A DNA stretch of 64,000 bases, from the NCBI GenBank assembly GCA_029098185.1, contig JAQXNV010000040.1, positions 1 to 64,000 of the forward strand, read 5' to 3'. A program made the position numbers and the translations under genes. The notes under the pieces are model-generated. The model was not told the origin of the DNA. It saw only the letters and a program-made list of their open reading frames with translations, and ran no database searches. This document shows positions 46,696 through 55,248 of this stretch, in pieces. Every line of letters begins with the position of its first letter. Positions within the stretch are counted from its first letter, which is position 1. The stretch comes from Oscillospiraceae bacterium. GTDB taxonomy: Bacteria; Bacillota; Clostridia; Oscillospirales; Acutalibacteraceae.

Positions 46696-47405
46696 ACGTT
46701 TTGGCACTGGACGCTTCTGCTGTGTCGGCCTCCGTGTGCGTGATGGAGGACGGCCATATTTTAGGCGACAGCTTTGTAAATATCAAACAGACCCACAGCC
46801 AGACCCTGATGGTCATGGTCCAGTCTCTGCTGGAGACCACCGGCGTATCCCTTTCGGACATTGACTTGTTTGGCGTGTCTGCCGGGCCGGGATCCTTTAC
46901 GGGCGTGCGCATCGGTGTGGCTTGCGTCAAGGGTATGGCCATGGCGCAGGGAAAGCCCTGTGCCGGCGTTTCGACGCTGGCCGCCATGGCGGAAAATCTC
47001 CGGGACAGCGACGGTATCGTTTGCGCTGTGATGGATGCCCGGTGCCAGCAGGTGTATAACGCCCTGTTCCGCGTAAAACAAGGCGTCATCACTCGGCTGA
47101 GTGACGACCGGCCCATAGCGATTGCGTCTCTTGCAGAAGAATGCAAAGGGTTTTCTGAGCCCATTTATCTGGTGGGAGACGGCGCGGCGCTGTGTAGTCG
47201 TGCAGAGGGCTTTTCTGCATTGCCCCAGGTACGTTTGGTGTCGGAAGCACTGCGGTACCAGCGGGCCAGCGGCGTAGCATCCTGCGCTATGGCGATGGCA
47301 CAGCAGGGCAAAACGGTGAGCGCGGGGGAATTATCCCCCATCTACCTGCGGCTGCCCCAGGCGGAGCGGGAATTAAAACGAAAACAAAACTTGGAGAGGA
47401 AGTAA
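46692..47405 (+). CDS. tsaB: tRNA t6A biosynthesis protein TsaB
   Basis: 237 residues. Starts LALDASAVSASVCVM and has the ASKHA-type motif GVSAGPGSFTGVRIGVACVKGMA near 64. TsaB is the scaffold partner of TsaD; tsaD itself is not in the window. The gene is 9 bases upstream of rpiB. Confidence 0.93.
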   Translation: MNVLALDASAVSASVCVMEDGHILGDSFVNIKQTHSQTLMVMVQSLLETTGVSLSDIDLFGVSAGPGSFTGVRIGVACVKGMAMAQGKPCAGVSTLAAMAENLRDSDGIVCAVMDARCQQVYNALFRVKQGVITRLSDDRPIAIASLAEECKGFSEPIYLVGDGAALCSRAEGFSALPQVRLVSEALRYQRASGVASCAMAMAQQGKTVSAGELSPIYLRLPQAERELKRKQNLERK

Positions 47406-47413
47406 GGAAGAAC

Positions 47414-47857
47414 ATGATAGCAATTGGAGCCGATCACGGCGGTGTGAATTTAAAACTGGCCATTCAGGCTTACTTTGATGAGAACGGCATCCGCTATAAA
47501 GATTTTGGAACCAATAAGACCGCTTCGGTGGATTATGGTCCCATTGCCGCCCAGGTGGCCCATGCGGTGGCCAACGGCGAGGCGGAAAAAGGCATTTTGT
47601 GCTGCGGCACCGGCATTGGCATCTCCATTGCCGCCAACAAGGTCAAGGGCATTCGGGCAGCGGTAGTGACCAACGCCTTCTGTGCTCAGGCCACCCGCCA
47701 GCACAATGACGCCAACATTTTGTGTCTTGGCGGCCGGGTCATCAGCGAGGTAGAAGCAGTGGAATTCACAAAGATTTTCCTGAATACCCCCTTCGAGGGC
47801 GGTCGTCACGAGCGGCGGATCCAGCAGATCGCTGCCATTGAAAACGGCGAGCTGTAA
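47414..47857 (+). CDS. rpiB: Ribose-5-phosphate isomerase B
   Basis: 147 residues. The active-site segments GADHGGVNLK, DFGTN and CCGTGIGISIAANKVKGIRAA are visible, with the Cys in CCGTG as general base. It interconverts ribose 5-phosphate and ribulose 5-phosphate in the pentose phosphate pathway. It ends a run fhs-tsaE-tsaB-rpiB. Confidence 0.95.
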   Translation: MIAIGADHGGVNLKLAIQAYFDENGIRYKDFGTNKTASVDYGPIAAQVAHAVANGEAEKGILCCGTGIGISIAANKVKGIRAAVVTNAFCAQATRQHNDANILCLGGRVISEVEAVEFTKIFLNTPFEGGRHERRIQQIAAIENGEL

Positions 47858-47861
47858 TGGC

Positions 47862-47902
47862 GAAACCTGTCGGTGCGAAACTGCCCGGCAGGTTTTCTTT
47901 TT
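47862..47902 (+). terminator. Terminator of the fhs-tsaE-tsaB-rpiB unit
   Basis: GAAACCTGTCGG and CCGGCAGGTTTTCTTTTTT form a stem with a T run just after rpiB. Confidence 0.8.
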
Positions 47903-47951
47903 TACAAAGGGAAACAGCAGTCCCGCATTCTGCGGGAGAAAGGAGCAACCG

Positions 47952-48731
47952 ATGAAAAAACAGAAAACTGCGCTGGTCACCGGCGCTACCGGCGGACTGG
48001 GGGCCCACTTTGCCAACGAGCTGGCAAAAGCAGGCTATGACCTGCTGCTGGTGGGCAGAAACGAAGAAAAATTAGAGCATTTACAGCATCTTTTTACAAC
48101 GATCTATCCGGTGCAGGTCCACACGCTCCAGAAGGATCTTTCCGAGCCCGGCGCCGGCAAAGAAGTCTTTGCTTTTGCCCAGGAAAACGAGCTGACCGTA
48201 GAGGTGCTGGTCAATAACGCTGGCTTTGGCGACTTTGGCGCTTTTGCCTTCAGCGACTGGAAAAAACAGCAGGATATGGTGATGGTCAACTGCACAGCCC
48301 TTTTGGAGCTGACCCGCTGTTTCCTGCTACCCATGCTGACCCGTCGCAGCGGCAAGATCCTCAACGTGGCGTCCATGGCATCGTTCCAGCCGGGGCCGTT
48401 GATGTCGGTCTACTACGCTACCAAGGCCTTTGTGCTGTCCTTTACCGAGGCACTGTCTGTAGAACTGCGGGGCACCGGCGTTACGGTGACGGCCCTTTGT
48501 CCCGGCCCGACAAAGACTGGCTTTGAGAAAAACGCCGCTCTCGGTTCCTCCGGGTTGTTCCGCAACCTGGGCGTGGCAAAGGCAAAGGATGTGGCAAAAT
48601 ACGGCCTGAAAAAGCTGCGGCAGGGCAAGGTGATCGCCGTTCCCGGCTGCAAAAATCGGATGATCGTCCGGGCCTGCAAAGTGTTGCCCAGAGGCTTTGT
48701 GCGGAACATGGTCTATGAGATCCAAAAATAG
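47952..48731 (+). CDS. Short-chain dehydrogenase/reductase
   Basis: 259 residues from the ATG at 47952 with AAAGGAG upstream; the track's first 38 residues come from the terminator region. TGATGGLG binds the cofactor (residues 10-17), VNNAGFGD is typical, and the catalytic set is Ser in NVASMASFQ with YYATKAF (Tyr, Lys). DltE/YqjQ-like group. Substrate unknown. A single gene with a terminator. Confidence 0.88.
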   Translation: MKKQKTALVTGATGGLGAHFANELAKAGYDLLLVGRNEEKLEHLQHLFTTIYPVQVHTLQKDLSEPGAGKEVFAFAQENELTVEVLVNNAGFGDFGAFAFSDWKKQQDMVMVNCTALLELTRCFLLPMLTRRSGKILNVASMASFQPGPLMSVYYATKAFVLSFTEALSVELRGTGVTVTALCPGPTKTGFEKNAALGSSGLFRNLGVAKAKDVAKYGLKKLRQGKVIAVPGCKNRMIVRACKVLPRGFVRNMVYEIQK

Positions 48732-48793
48732 CGGAGATTTTATTGCTAAAAATTTTATACTGTTTTGCATGAAAACAGATTATTGTTAAACGG

Positions 48794-48822
48794 AGAAAGA
48801 GGGGATTTCCCCTCTTTTTTCT
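48794..48822 (+). terminator. Terminator of the SDR gene
   Basis: GAAAGAGGGGATTTCCCCTCTTTTTTC, a strong hairpin with a T run, 63 bases after the stop codon. Confidence 0.85.
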
Positions 48823-48900
48823 TTACACTTTTCGGGAAAAGAGGGACAGAAAACAAGGGAGCTGAAAAAGAAAAAATTGTCGTTTTTTTGTAGAAACCAG

Positions 48901-48929
48901 TAGACAAGTGCCTTGTAATCTAGTATAAT
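48901..48929 (+). promoter_or_regulatory. Promoter of the resolvase-tail gene
   Basis: TAGACA (48901-48906), 17 bases and a perfect TATAAT (48924-48929), 71 bases before the start codon. Confidence 0.6.
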
Positions 48930-48999
48930 ATTTTTGTCTGAAATGCGTTCTTTTTAGGAATAAAGAATAAAAATTAGGGTCAGACCAGGAGTGGGACAA

Positions 49000-49341
49000 T
49001 TGATCACACAACAAGAGATGGATACCATCCGAAGGATCATCGACGACGAGGAACGGTCGCAGGCGGTGTTTGCGCTCATCGAGGAGTTGGAGCAGCAGCG
49101 CCGGGATCAAAACCACAAGCGTCAGGCCGACGGCATTGCGGCCGCCAGAGAACGAGGCGTGCGGTTCGGCCGGCCGAAGATGGCGTATCCCAAAAATTTT
49201 GAGGGCATCTACAATTGCTACAAGAGCAAGGCCATCACCGGCACCCATGCGGCGGAAGTCCTGGGCATCAATCGCAACTCTTTCCGGGAGCTGGTGCGGC
49301 GGTACGAGGCAGAAAAAGGGATCTCCCCGGAAAAAGCCTGA
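49000..49341 (+). CDS. Orphan serine-recombinase tail (resolvase HTH-like) protein
   Basis: 113 residues from a TTG at 49000, which has AGGAG 8 bases upstream; the track's GTG at 48991 is directly at the ribosome site and less likely. GIAAARERGVRFGRPKM and the following helix-turn-helix (GTHAAEVLGINRNSFRELVRRYE) match the C-terminal DNA-binding part of Tn3-type resolvases. The N-terminal 50 residues have no catalytic Ser domain but a coiled, acidic part (IEELEQQRRDQNHKRQADG). So it can bind DNA but not recombine. It has its own promoter and lies directly upstream of the cobalamin riboswitch. A worn-down recombinase or a domesticated regulator are both possible. Confidence 0.72.
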   Translation: MITQQEMDTIRRIIDDEERSQAVFALIEELEQQRRDQNHKRQADGIAAARERGVRFGRPKMAYPKNFEGIYNCYKSKAITGTHAAEVLGINRNSFRELVRRYEAEKGISPEKA

Positions 49342-49465
49342 CAATTGGATCCTGAGCAGGGGGTTCCTGCTTTTCACTGGAAAGTCACCTGGTGTTTGGG
49401 TGGCTTTTTTTGTAGGGAAATTTGTGCTTTACAATCGACAAGTCCTGTGCTATCATAATTTTTGA

Positions 49466-49650
49466 CAGGTTCAGACCTTTCGTCTGATGAAAAGGGAAAC
49501 AGGTGCAAATCCTGTACGAACTCGTCACTGTAAGCGGGGAGTCCGCGGCCAAAGATGTCACTGCGCAAGCGGGAAGGCGGCCGCGGATGAAGATCCGCAA
49601 GTCAGGAGACCTGCCTGTTGAAAACGGCGTGGAAGCAATTCCACCGGCCA
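49466..49650 (+). promoter_or_regulatory. Cobalamin (B12) riboswitch
   Basis: The conserved core is present: GAAAAGGGAAACAGGTGCAA, then TGTAAGCGGGGAGTCC and, after a variable arm, the AAGTCAGGAGACCTGCCTG B12 box at about 49599-49617. A downstream hairpin (GGCGTGGAAGCAATTCCACC) may form the kissing-loop platform. It sits 190 bases ahead of the cbiK-like gene and is followed by two terminator hairpins. Adenosyl-cobalamin binding would lower expression of the whole downstream operon. Confidence 0.92.
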
Positions 49651-49690
49651 CGAGTAATTGGTCGCAAACCAGTATGCAAGCAAAATGCCC

Positions 49691-49721
49691 TTCCGCAAAC
49701 TTAGCGGAAAGGTCTCTTTTT
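49691..49721 (+). terminator. First terminator in the cobalamin riboswitch expression platform
   Basis: TTCCGC and GCGGAA form a 6-bp stem with a 7-base loop, followed by AGGTCTCTTTTT. Confidence 0.7.
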
Positions 49722-49745
49722 GCTGTACTGATTGCAGGAAACACA

Positions 49746-49788
49746 GCGTCCTTTTACCGATTTTTTCGTAAAAGGGCGCTTTTGTTTT
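49746..49788 (+). terminator. Second terminator in the cobalamin riboswitch leader
   Basis: GCGTCCTTTTAC and GTAAAAGGGCGC form a 12-bp stem with one G-T pair and a 10-base loop, then TTTTGTTTT. It lies 53 bases before the cbiK-like start codon. Confidence 0.75.
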
Positions 49789-49840
49789 CCCTTCCAATGG
49801 TCAAAAATTTCATTTCGGGAAGAACCGAGGAGGAGCAATC

Positions 49841-51043
49841 ATGAAAAAGAACGTATGGATCGCAGTTTTGGCCGCCGCCATGGCAGGGACCTTGACCCTT
49901 GCCGGCTGTGGCAGTACCGCCGAGACTACCGCACCCGCAGCATCACAAACTTCTGCAACAGAAGGGAACACCGATCAGCAGGCAGCCGACGCAGTGGCGG
50001 AGAAGATCGACGCCATTTACGTCCAGCAGCGGACCGATCTCACCGACCAGCAGTGCGCTGACGCCAAAGCAGCATGGGACGCTTTGACCGATGCGCAAAA
50101 AGCCCTGGTAGCAGGTGAAAACGCTGACCCGGACTACTTTGGCAGAGATACCGGCGACGCTGCAAAGGATGACCCGCGCAACGGAGACAATATTGGGGAA
50201 AAGGAGATCTTGGCCGTCAGCTTCGGCACCTCTTTTAACGACAGCCGTGTTGCTGACATCAAGGGCATTGAGGACGCCCTGCAAAAAGCCAATCCGGATT
50301 GGTCTGTCCGCAGAGCCTTTACGGCCCAGATCATCATCAACCACATCCAGGCCAGGGACGGCGAGAAGATCGACAACATGGACCAGGCGCTGGAGCGGGC
50401 TGTGCAAAACGGCGTCAAGGAACTGATCGTCCAGCCGACCCATCTGATGCACGGCGCCGAGTATGACGAGCTGGTAAAGGCTGTGGAGCAGTACAAGGAT
50501 AAGTTTGACAGCGTAAAGATCGCCGAGCCGCTGTTGGGTGAAGTGGGCAAAGACAATAAAACAGTCAACAGCGATAAGGAAACGGTGGCTAAGGCCATCA
50601 CGAAGGAGAGCGTACAGGAAGCCGGTTACGATAGCTTAACAGCAGCAAAAGAGGACGGCGTTGCCTTTGTCTTTATGGGTCACGGCACCTCCCATACAGC
50701 GAAGGTCTCTTACAGTCAGATGCAGGCCCAGATGGATGCTCTGGGCTACGACAACGTGTATATCGGCACAGTAGAGGGCGAGCCGGAGGACACCTCCTGC
50801 GAAGCGGTCATCGACGCTGTGGCAAAAGATGGCTACAAAAAGGTGGTGCTGCGGCCTCTGATGGTGGTTGCCGGAGACCATGCCCACAACGACATGGCCG
50901 GTGACGACGAGGATTCCTGGAAGAGCTGCTTCACCGCTTGTGGCAAGTTCGATGAAGTACAGACCCAGATCGCCGGCCTCGGCCAGAGCGAAACCATTCA
51001 ACAATTATACGTTGCCCATACGGCATCCGCCATGAAGGGGTGA
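49841..51043 (+). CDS. cbiK: Exported lipoprotein-type sirohydrochlorin cobaltochelatase (CbiK-like)
   Basis: 400 residues with a lipoprotein signal: basic MKKN, a hydrophobic core and lipobox LAGC near residue 24. The CbiK domain is at about 125-400: ILAVSFGTSFNDSR at the start, MGHGTSH near 280 with one metal-binding His, and VVAGDHAHND near 350 with the second. CbiK puts Co2+ into sirohydrochlorin at the beginning of the anaerobic cobalamin path, normally in the cytosol. A secreted form recalls the periplasmic CbiK of Desulfovibrio. An N-terminal extension of about 90 residues is unassigned. The gene is the first in the riboswitch operon and is followed by a metal or corrinoid importer, so a role in uptake or in holding metal or haem outside the cell is possible. 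Confidence 0.88.
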   Translation: MKKNVWIAVLAAAMAGTLTLAGCGSTAETTAPAASQTSATEGNTDQQAADAVAEKIDAIYVQQRTDLTDQQCADAKAAWDALTDAQKALVAGENADPDYFGRDTGDAAKDDPRNGDNIGEKEILAVSFGTSFNDSRVADIKGIEDALQKANPDWSVRRAFTAQIIINHIQARDGEKIDNMDQALERAVQNGVKELIVQPTHLMHGAEYDELVKAVEQYKDKFDSVKIAEPLLGEVGKDNKTVNSDKETVAKAITKESVQEAGYDSLTAAKEDGVAFVFMGHGTSHTAKVSYSQMQAQMDALGYDNVYIGTVEGEPEDTSCEAVIDAVAKDGYKKVVLRPLMVVAGDHAHNDMAGDDEDSWKSCFTACGKFDEVQTQIAGLGQSETIQQLYVAHTASAMKG

Positions 51044-51048
51044 TCTTG

Positions 51049-51885
51049 ATGAAAAAACAACTCGTTGCAATTTGCATGGCGCTGCTGTTGTCCTGCACGG
51101 CCTTTGCCGGCTGCGGCAGTGAAAGCGCACCCCCTGCGGCTGAAAGCGCCGCTTCTCTTGTTGTGTCCAGCGCGTCGACGGCGCTGCCCGACGGCGTATA
51201 CACGGCCGACTTTACCACCGACAGCAGTATGTTTCACGTCAGCGAGGCTTGTGACGGCAAGGGCACGTTGACGGTCAAAGACGGCCAGATGACGCTTCAC
51301 GTTTCCCTGTCGTCGAAGAAGATCTTAAACCTGTATCCCGGCCTTGCCGAGGATGCCCAAAAGGACGGCGCAGAGCTATTGGAGCCTACGGTGGACACAG
51401 TGACCTACAGCGACGGCACCACCGAGGAAGTCAACGGCTTTGATGTGCCCGTGCCGGCCCTGGATACCGAATTTGACCTGGCCCTCGTAGGGGAAAAGGG
51501 CAAATGGTACGACCATAAAGTGATGGTCTCTAACGCTGTAGAAAAGACGGGATCCACGTTGGAGGACGGCACCTATGCTATGGAGCTGACCTTCTCCGGC
51601 GGCAGCGGCAAGGCCCAGATCCAATCGCCTGCTACTGTTTCTGTAAAAGATGGCAAAGCTACCGCCACGGTGCAGTGGAACAGTCCCAACTACGATTACA
51701 TGATCGTTTCTGGGGAAAAGTATCTGCCGCTGAATAAGGACGGCGATTCGGTCTTTGCGATCCCCGTCAGTCAGTTCGATCGGCCCATAGAGGTCATTGG
51801 TGACACGGTAGCCATGAGCAAGCCCCACGAGATCACCTACACCTTGACGTTCCATTCTGAGACGGCAACGGCTGTGCGATCTTAA
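51049..51885 (+). CDS. Lipoprotein with two repeated beta domains, unknown ligand
   Basis: 278 residues from the ATG at 51049; the track's first three codons overlap the cbiK stop. Lipobox FAGC near residue 21. Two copies of one domain follow: LPDGVYTADFTTD ... LTVKDGQMTLHVSLSS (about 45-165) and LEDGTYAMELTFSG ... VSVKDGKATATVQWNS (about 168-278). The DGxY start and VKDGxxT core are shared. The domains look beta-rich and would sit on the outer face of the membrane. It lies between the cbiK-like and BtuF-like genes, so it probably delivers a tetrapyrrole, cobalt or corrinoid to the importer. A NEAT-like role is a guess. Confidence 0.8.
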   Translation: MKKQLVAICMALLLSCTAFAGCGSESAPPAAESAASLVVSSASTALPDGVYTADFTTDSSMFHVSEACDGKGTLTVKDGQMTLHVSLSSKKILNLYPGLAEDAQKDGAELLEPTVDTVTYSDGTTEEVNGFDVPVPALDTEFDLALVGEKGKWYDHKVMVSNAVEKTGSTLEDGTYAMELTFSGGSGKAQIQSPATVSVKDGKATATVQWNSPNYDYMIVSGEKYLPLNKDGDSVFAIPVSQFDRPIEVIGDTVAMSKPHEITYTLTFHSETATAVRS

Positions 51886-51898
51886 CGGAGGACGGAAG

Positions 51899-53068
51899 AT
51901 GGGAAGAAGGCTCCTCTCTACGATCATGGGATGCTTACTTTGCATAGGACTGCTGGGGCTGAGCGGCTGCGGCAGTCCTTCTTCCGCTTCGGTAAGCGTT
52001 TCCCAGGGGGCAGGTACCAAAGCCCTTGCCGGGCTGGAATACACCGACAGCGTACCGCTTTCCTATGCGGAAAATTTCACTATCGACCACTATAAGGGCG
52101 GTTATACGCTGCTGACGACCGCTATGGACGATAAGCGCTTTCTCGTGGTGCCGGAGAAGGGAGACGTTCCGTCGGGGCTGCCGGAGGATATAGTGGTGCT
52201 GCGCCGGCCTATTCAGGATCTCTATCTGGTGGCGTCCTCGGTGATGGATCTGTTCAGCGCTCTGGACAGTGTAGATACCATCCGATTTTCCGGATTGAAG
52301 GAAGACGGTTGGTACATTGCAGACGCCAAAAACGCCATGGCCGCCGGCAAACTGCTCTATGCCGGCAAATACAGTCAGCCGGACTACGAACTGCTGTTGT
52401 CTAAAGGCTGTACGTTGGCCATTGAGAACCGGATGATCTCCCATGCGCCGGAGGTGCTGGAAAAGCTCCAGCAATTTTCCATTCCGGCCATGATCGAGTA
52501 TTCCAGCTACGAGAGCCATCCTTTGGGCCGCGTGGAATGGGTGAAGTTTTTCGGTGCCCTGCTGGGAAAAGAAGCAAAAGCCCAGCAGATCTTTAACGAA
52601 CAGGTCTCTTTGGTGGAGCAGTCATCTAAGGGCGAAACAACAGACAAAACCGTGGCGTTTTTCTTCATTACGTCTAATGGGTTGGTGCAGGTGCGCCAGT
52701 CCAACGACTATGTGCCAAAGATGATCTCCCTGGCCGGCGGTCGCTATGCGTTTCCCAATTTAGGCGACAGCAATACAAAGCGTTCCACCATAAATTTGCA
52801 GGTGGAGGAATTTTACCAGGGCGTAAAAGACTGCGATTATTTTATCTATAACAGTTCCATCGACGGCGGCATCGAAAGCGTTGCGTCGCTGCTCCAAAAG
52901 TGTCCTGTGCTGAAGGAATGCAAGGCGGTAAAGGAAGGCAATGTCTGGTGCACCACCAACGATCTTTATCAGCAGTCGCTGTCCACAGGCTATCTTATTT
53001 CCGATATGCACAAGATGCTGACGGGAGGAGATGAGAACACGATGCGGTATTTATTTCATTTGTCATAA
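51899..53068 (+). CDS. ABC importer substrate-binding lipoprotein (BtuF/FepB-like)
   Basis: 389 residues. Lipobox LSGC near residue 22. The binding-protein fold has two lobes joined by a helix: EYTDSVPLSYAENFTIDHYKGGYTLL begins lobe 1 and EYSSYESHPLGRVEWVKFFGALLG the link, with lobe 2 having YVPKMISLAGGRYAF. Class III binding proteins of this type carry corrinoids, siderophores or haem. Position beside the BtuC/D-type genes and under a B12 riboswitch points to corrinoid or cobalt. Its start codon is 13 bases after the lipoprotein gene. Confidence 0.88.
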   Translation: MGRRLLSTIMGCLLCIGLLGLSGCGSPSSASVSVSQGAGTKALAGLEYTDSVPLSYAENFTIDHYKGGYTLLTTAMDDKRFLVVPEKGDVPSGLPEDIVVLRRPIQDLYLVASSVMDLFSALDSVDTIRFSGLKEDGWYIADAKNAMAAGKLLYAGKYSQPDYELLLSKGCTLAIENRMISHAPEVLEKLQQFSIPAMIEYSSYESHPLGRVEWVKFFGALLGKEAKAQQIFNEQVSLVEQSSKGETTDKTVAFFFITSNGLVQVRQSNDYVPKMISLAGGRYAFPNLGDSNTKRSTINLQVEEFYQGVKDCDYFIYNSSIDGGIESVASLLQKCPVLKECKAVKEGNVWCTTNDLYQQSLSTGYLISDMHKMLTGGDENTMRYLFHLS

Positions 53069-53089
53069 GGCATAAAAAGGAGGGGTTTC

Positions 53090-54115
53090 ATGGCAGAACG
53101 ACGGAAAACGGTCCGGTGCGTCCTCGCCCTTATCGGGCTGGGTGTTTTGGTGCTTTTGCTGTTTTGTCTCAACGTCTGTATCGGCAGTGTCAATCATCCC
53201 TTGCCAGACATCGTAAAAGCCCTCATGGGACAAAATACCGGCGGAACGCTCTCCCAGATCTTGTGGGAGCTTCGTCTGCCCCGGTCCTGTGCCGGGTTGA
53301 TCTTAGGCGGCGCCCTGGCCCTTTCCGGCTATCTGCTGCAGACCTTTTTCCACAATCCCATTGCCGGACCCTTTGTGCTGTGCATTTCCTCCGGCGCCAA
53401 AATGGTGGTGGCCTTGTCTATGGTCTTTCTCTTGGGCAGCGCCATCCCTGTTTCTTCCGGCATGATGATCTTATCGGCCTTTGTGGGGGCCATGCTGTCT
53501 ATGGGCTTTGTACTGCTCCTTTCCCGCCGTGTCCGGGGAATGTCCATGCTGGTGGTGGGCGGCGTCATGATCGGCTACATCTGCTCGGCCATTACAGAGC
53601 TGGTCGTCACCTTTGCCGACGACGCCGACATCGTCAACCTCCACAACTGGTCCCAGGGCAGTTTTTCCGGCATGACTTGGGAAAATGTCTGGGTCATGGC
53701 CGCTGTAGTCGCCGGGACTTTTTTGGCGGTGTTTTTGCTGTCAAAGCCCCTTAGCGCCTACCAGTTGGGCGAATCCTATGCCCAAAATCTCGGCGTCAAT
53801 GTGCGCTTGCTGCGGATTTTGCTGGTACTGCTGTCCAGTGTGCTGTCTGCTTGCGTGGTGGCCTTTGCCGGGCCCATTTCCTTTGTGGGCATTGCCGTGC
53901 CCCATCTCATGAAAAAACTCCTGGGCACAGCAAAACCGATCTGGATGATCCCATCCTGTTTTCTGGGCGGCAGCGTGTTCTGCCTGTTCTGTGACTTGCT
54001 GGCCAGAGTGGTCCTTGCGCCTACAGAGCTGAGCATCAGCACGGTGACGGCGATCTTTGGCGCGCCGGTGGTGCTGTGGATCATGGTCCAGAGACGAAAG
54101 GGGAACGTATCGTGA
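53090..54115 (+). CDS. ABC importer permease (BtuC/FecCD family)
   Basis: 341 residues with nine to ten helices. FecCD-family motifs are visible: LRLPRSCAGLILGGALALSGYLLQTFFHNPIAGP near 62 and FAGPISFVGIAVPHLMKKLLG near 260. It forms the channel for the BtuF-like protein's substrate. The stop codon overlaps the ATPase gene start (GTGA). Confidence 0.94.
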   Translation: MAERRKTVRCVLALIGLGVLVLLLFCLNVCIGSVNHPLPDIVKALMGQNTGGTLSQILWELRLPRSCAGLILGGALALSGYLLQTFFHNPIAGPFVLCISSGAKMVVALSMVFLLGSAIPVSSGMMILSAFVGAMLSMGFVLLLSRRVRGMSMLVVGGVMIGYICSAITELVVTFADDADIVNLHNWSQGSFSGMTWENVWVMAAVVAGTFLAVFLLSKPLSAYQLGESYAQNLGVNVRLLRILLVLLSSVLSACVVAFAGPISFVGIAVPHLMKKLLGTAKPIWMIPSCFLGGSVFCLFCDLLARVVLAPTELSISTVTAIFGAPVVLWIMVQRRKGNVS

Positions 54116-55248
54116 AGCGGTCGTATGTTCATGCCGAAGAATTATCGGTGGGCTATAATGGCAAAGCCCTCATCGAGCACATTGGTTTTTCTCTGGGCAA
54201 GGGAGAGATCCTCACCCTCATCGGTCCTAACGGCGCCGGTAAATCGACGATCTTAAAGACCATTGCCCGGCAATTGGAACTGCTTTTCGGTACGGTGGTG
54301 CTGGATGGCGTTTCCCTGTCGTCGCTGTCGGGCAAAGCGCTTTCAAAGAAGATGGCGGTTGTGCTCACCGAGCGGCTGCGCACAGAGCTGATGACCTGCC
54401 GGGAGGTGGTCTCCACAGGCCGATACCCCTATACGGGCCGGTTCGGGGTGCTGTCCAAAGCGGATGCGGCGGCGGTGACAGAGGCCATGGAGCTCGTCCA
54501 GGTGACGTCCATTGCCGACCGGGAGTTCACCCAGATCAGCGATGGTCAGCGACAGCGGGTCATGCTGGCAAGAGCCATTTGTCAGGAACCGGAGGTGTTG
54601 GTGCTGGACGAGCCTACATCGTTTCTTGATGTGAAATATAAGCTGGAGTTTTTGTCCGTTTTGCAATCTCTGCGGCGGGAGAAGCGATTGACGGTGCTCA
54701 TGTCTCTCCACGAGCTGGAGCTGGCCCAGCGGGTGTCCGATTATCTGCTCTGCGTCAAAGGCGACCACATCGACCGCTTCGGCACGCCGGAGGAGATTTT
54801 TCAGCCGGGTTATCTGCGCACATTATTTTCCATTACCTCCGGTTCCTTTGATGAAGATACGACTACCATGGAACTGGAAAAACCATCTGGCACGCCCCGT
54901 GTTTTTGTCCTTGCGGGCAACGGCAGCGGCCGTCACGTTTACCGAAAGCTGCAGCGGCAGGGCATTCCCTTTGCCACCGGCATCCTTTTTGAAAATGATC
55001 TGGATTTCCCCGTGGCAAGAGCCCTTTCCGATTTTGTGATTTCCGCTGAGAGCTTTGCGCCGATCCCATTGTCGGCGCTGACGGCGGCAAAAGATCGCCT
55101 TGACCGCTGCGAAACGCTCCTTTGCTGCCGGAATACTTTTGGGCCATTGGAGCAGGAAAATCAGAAGCTGCTCGACTATGGGAAAAGCACGGGGAAAACG
55201 GTGCGATTTTTGACAGAACAGGAGGGAGACGGATGGCAAAAGTATTGA
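54112..55248 (+). CDS. ABC importer ATPase (BtuD-like) with C-terminal extension
   Basis: 378 residues from a GTG at 54112 that overlaps the permease stop codon; the track start lies inside the permease gene. Residues 1-250 are a normal ATPase: Walker [11 protein letters not shown] loop, signature [14 protein letters not shown], Walker [12 protein letters not shown], and H loop. Residues 255-378 are an added domain ([37 protein letters not shown]), not part of BtuD. It has a Rossmann-like opening and ends near the cobQ start. It may sense a corrin intermediate, nucleotide, or regulate transport. Its frame continues past the cobQ start codon. Confidence 0.9.
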   Translation: MKRSYVHAEELSVGYNGKALIEHIGFSLGKGEILTLIGPNGAGKSTILKTIARQLELLFGTVVLDGVSLSSLSGKALSKKMAVVLTERLRTELMTCREVVSTGRYPYTGRFGVLSKADAAAVTEAMELVQVTSIADREFTQISDGQRQRVMLARAICQEPEVLVLDEPTSFLDVKYKLEFLSVLQSLRREKRLTVLMSLHELELAQRVSDYLLCVKGDHIDRFGTPEEIFQPGYLRTLFSITSGSFDEDTTTMELEKPSGTPRVFVLAGNGSGRHVYRKLQRQGIPFATGILFENDLDFPVARALSDFVISAESFAPIPLSALTAAKDRLDRCETLLCCRNTFGPLEQENQKLLDYGKSTGKTVRFLTEQEGDGWQKY

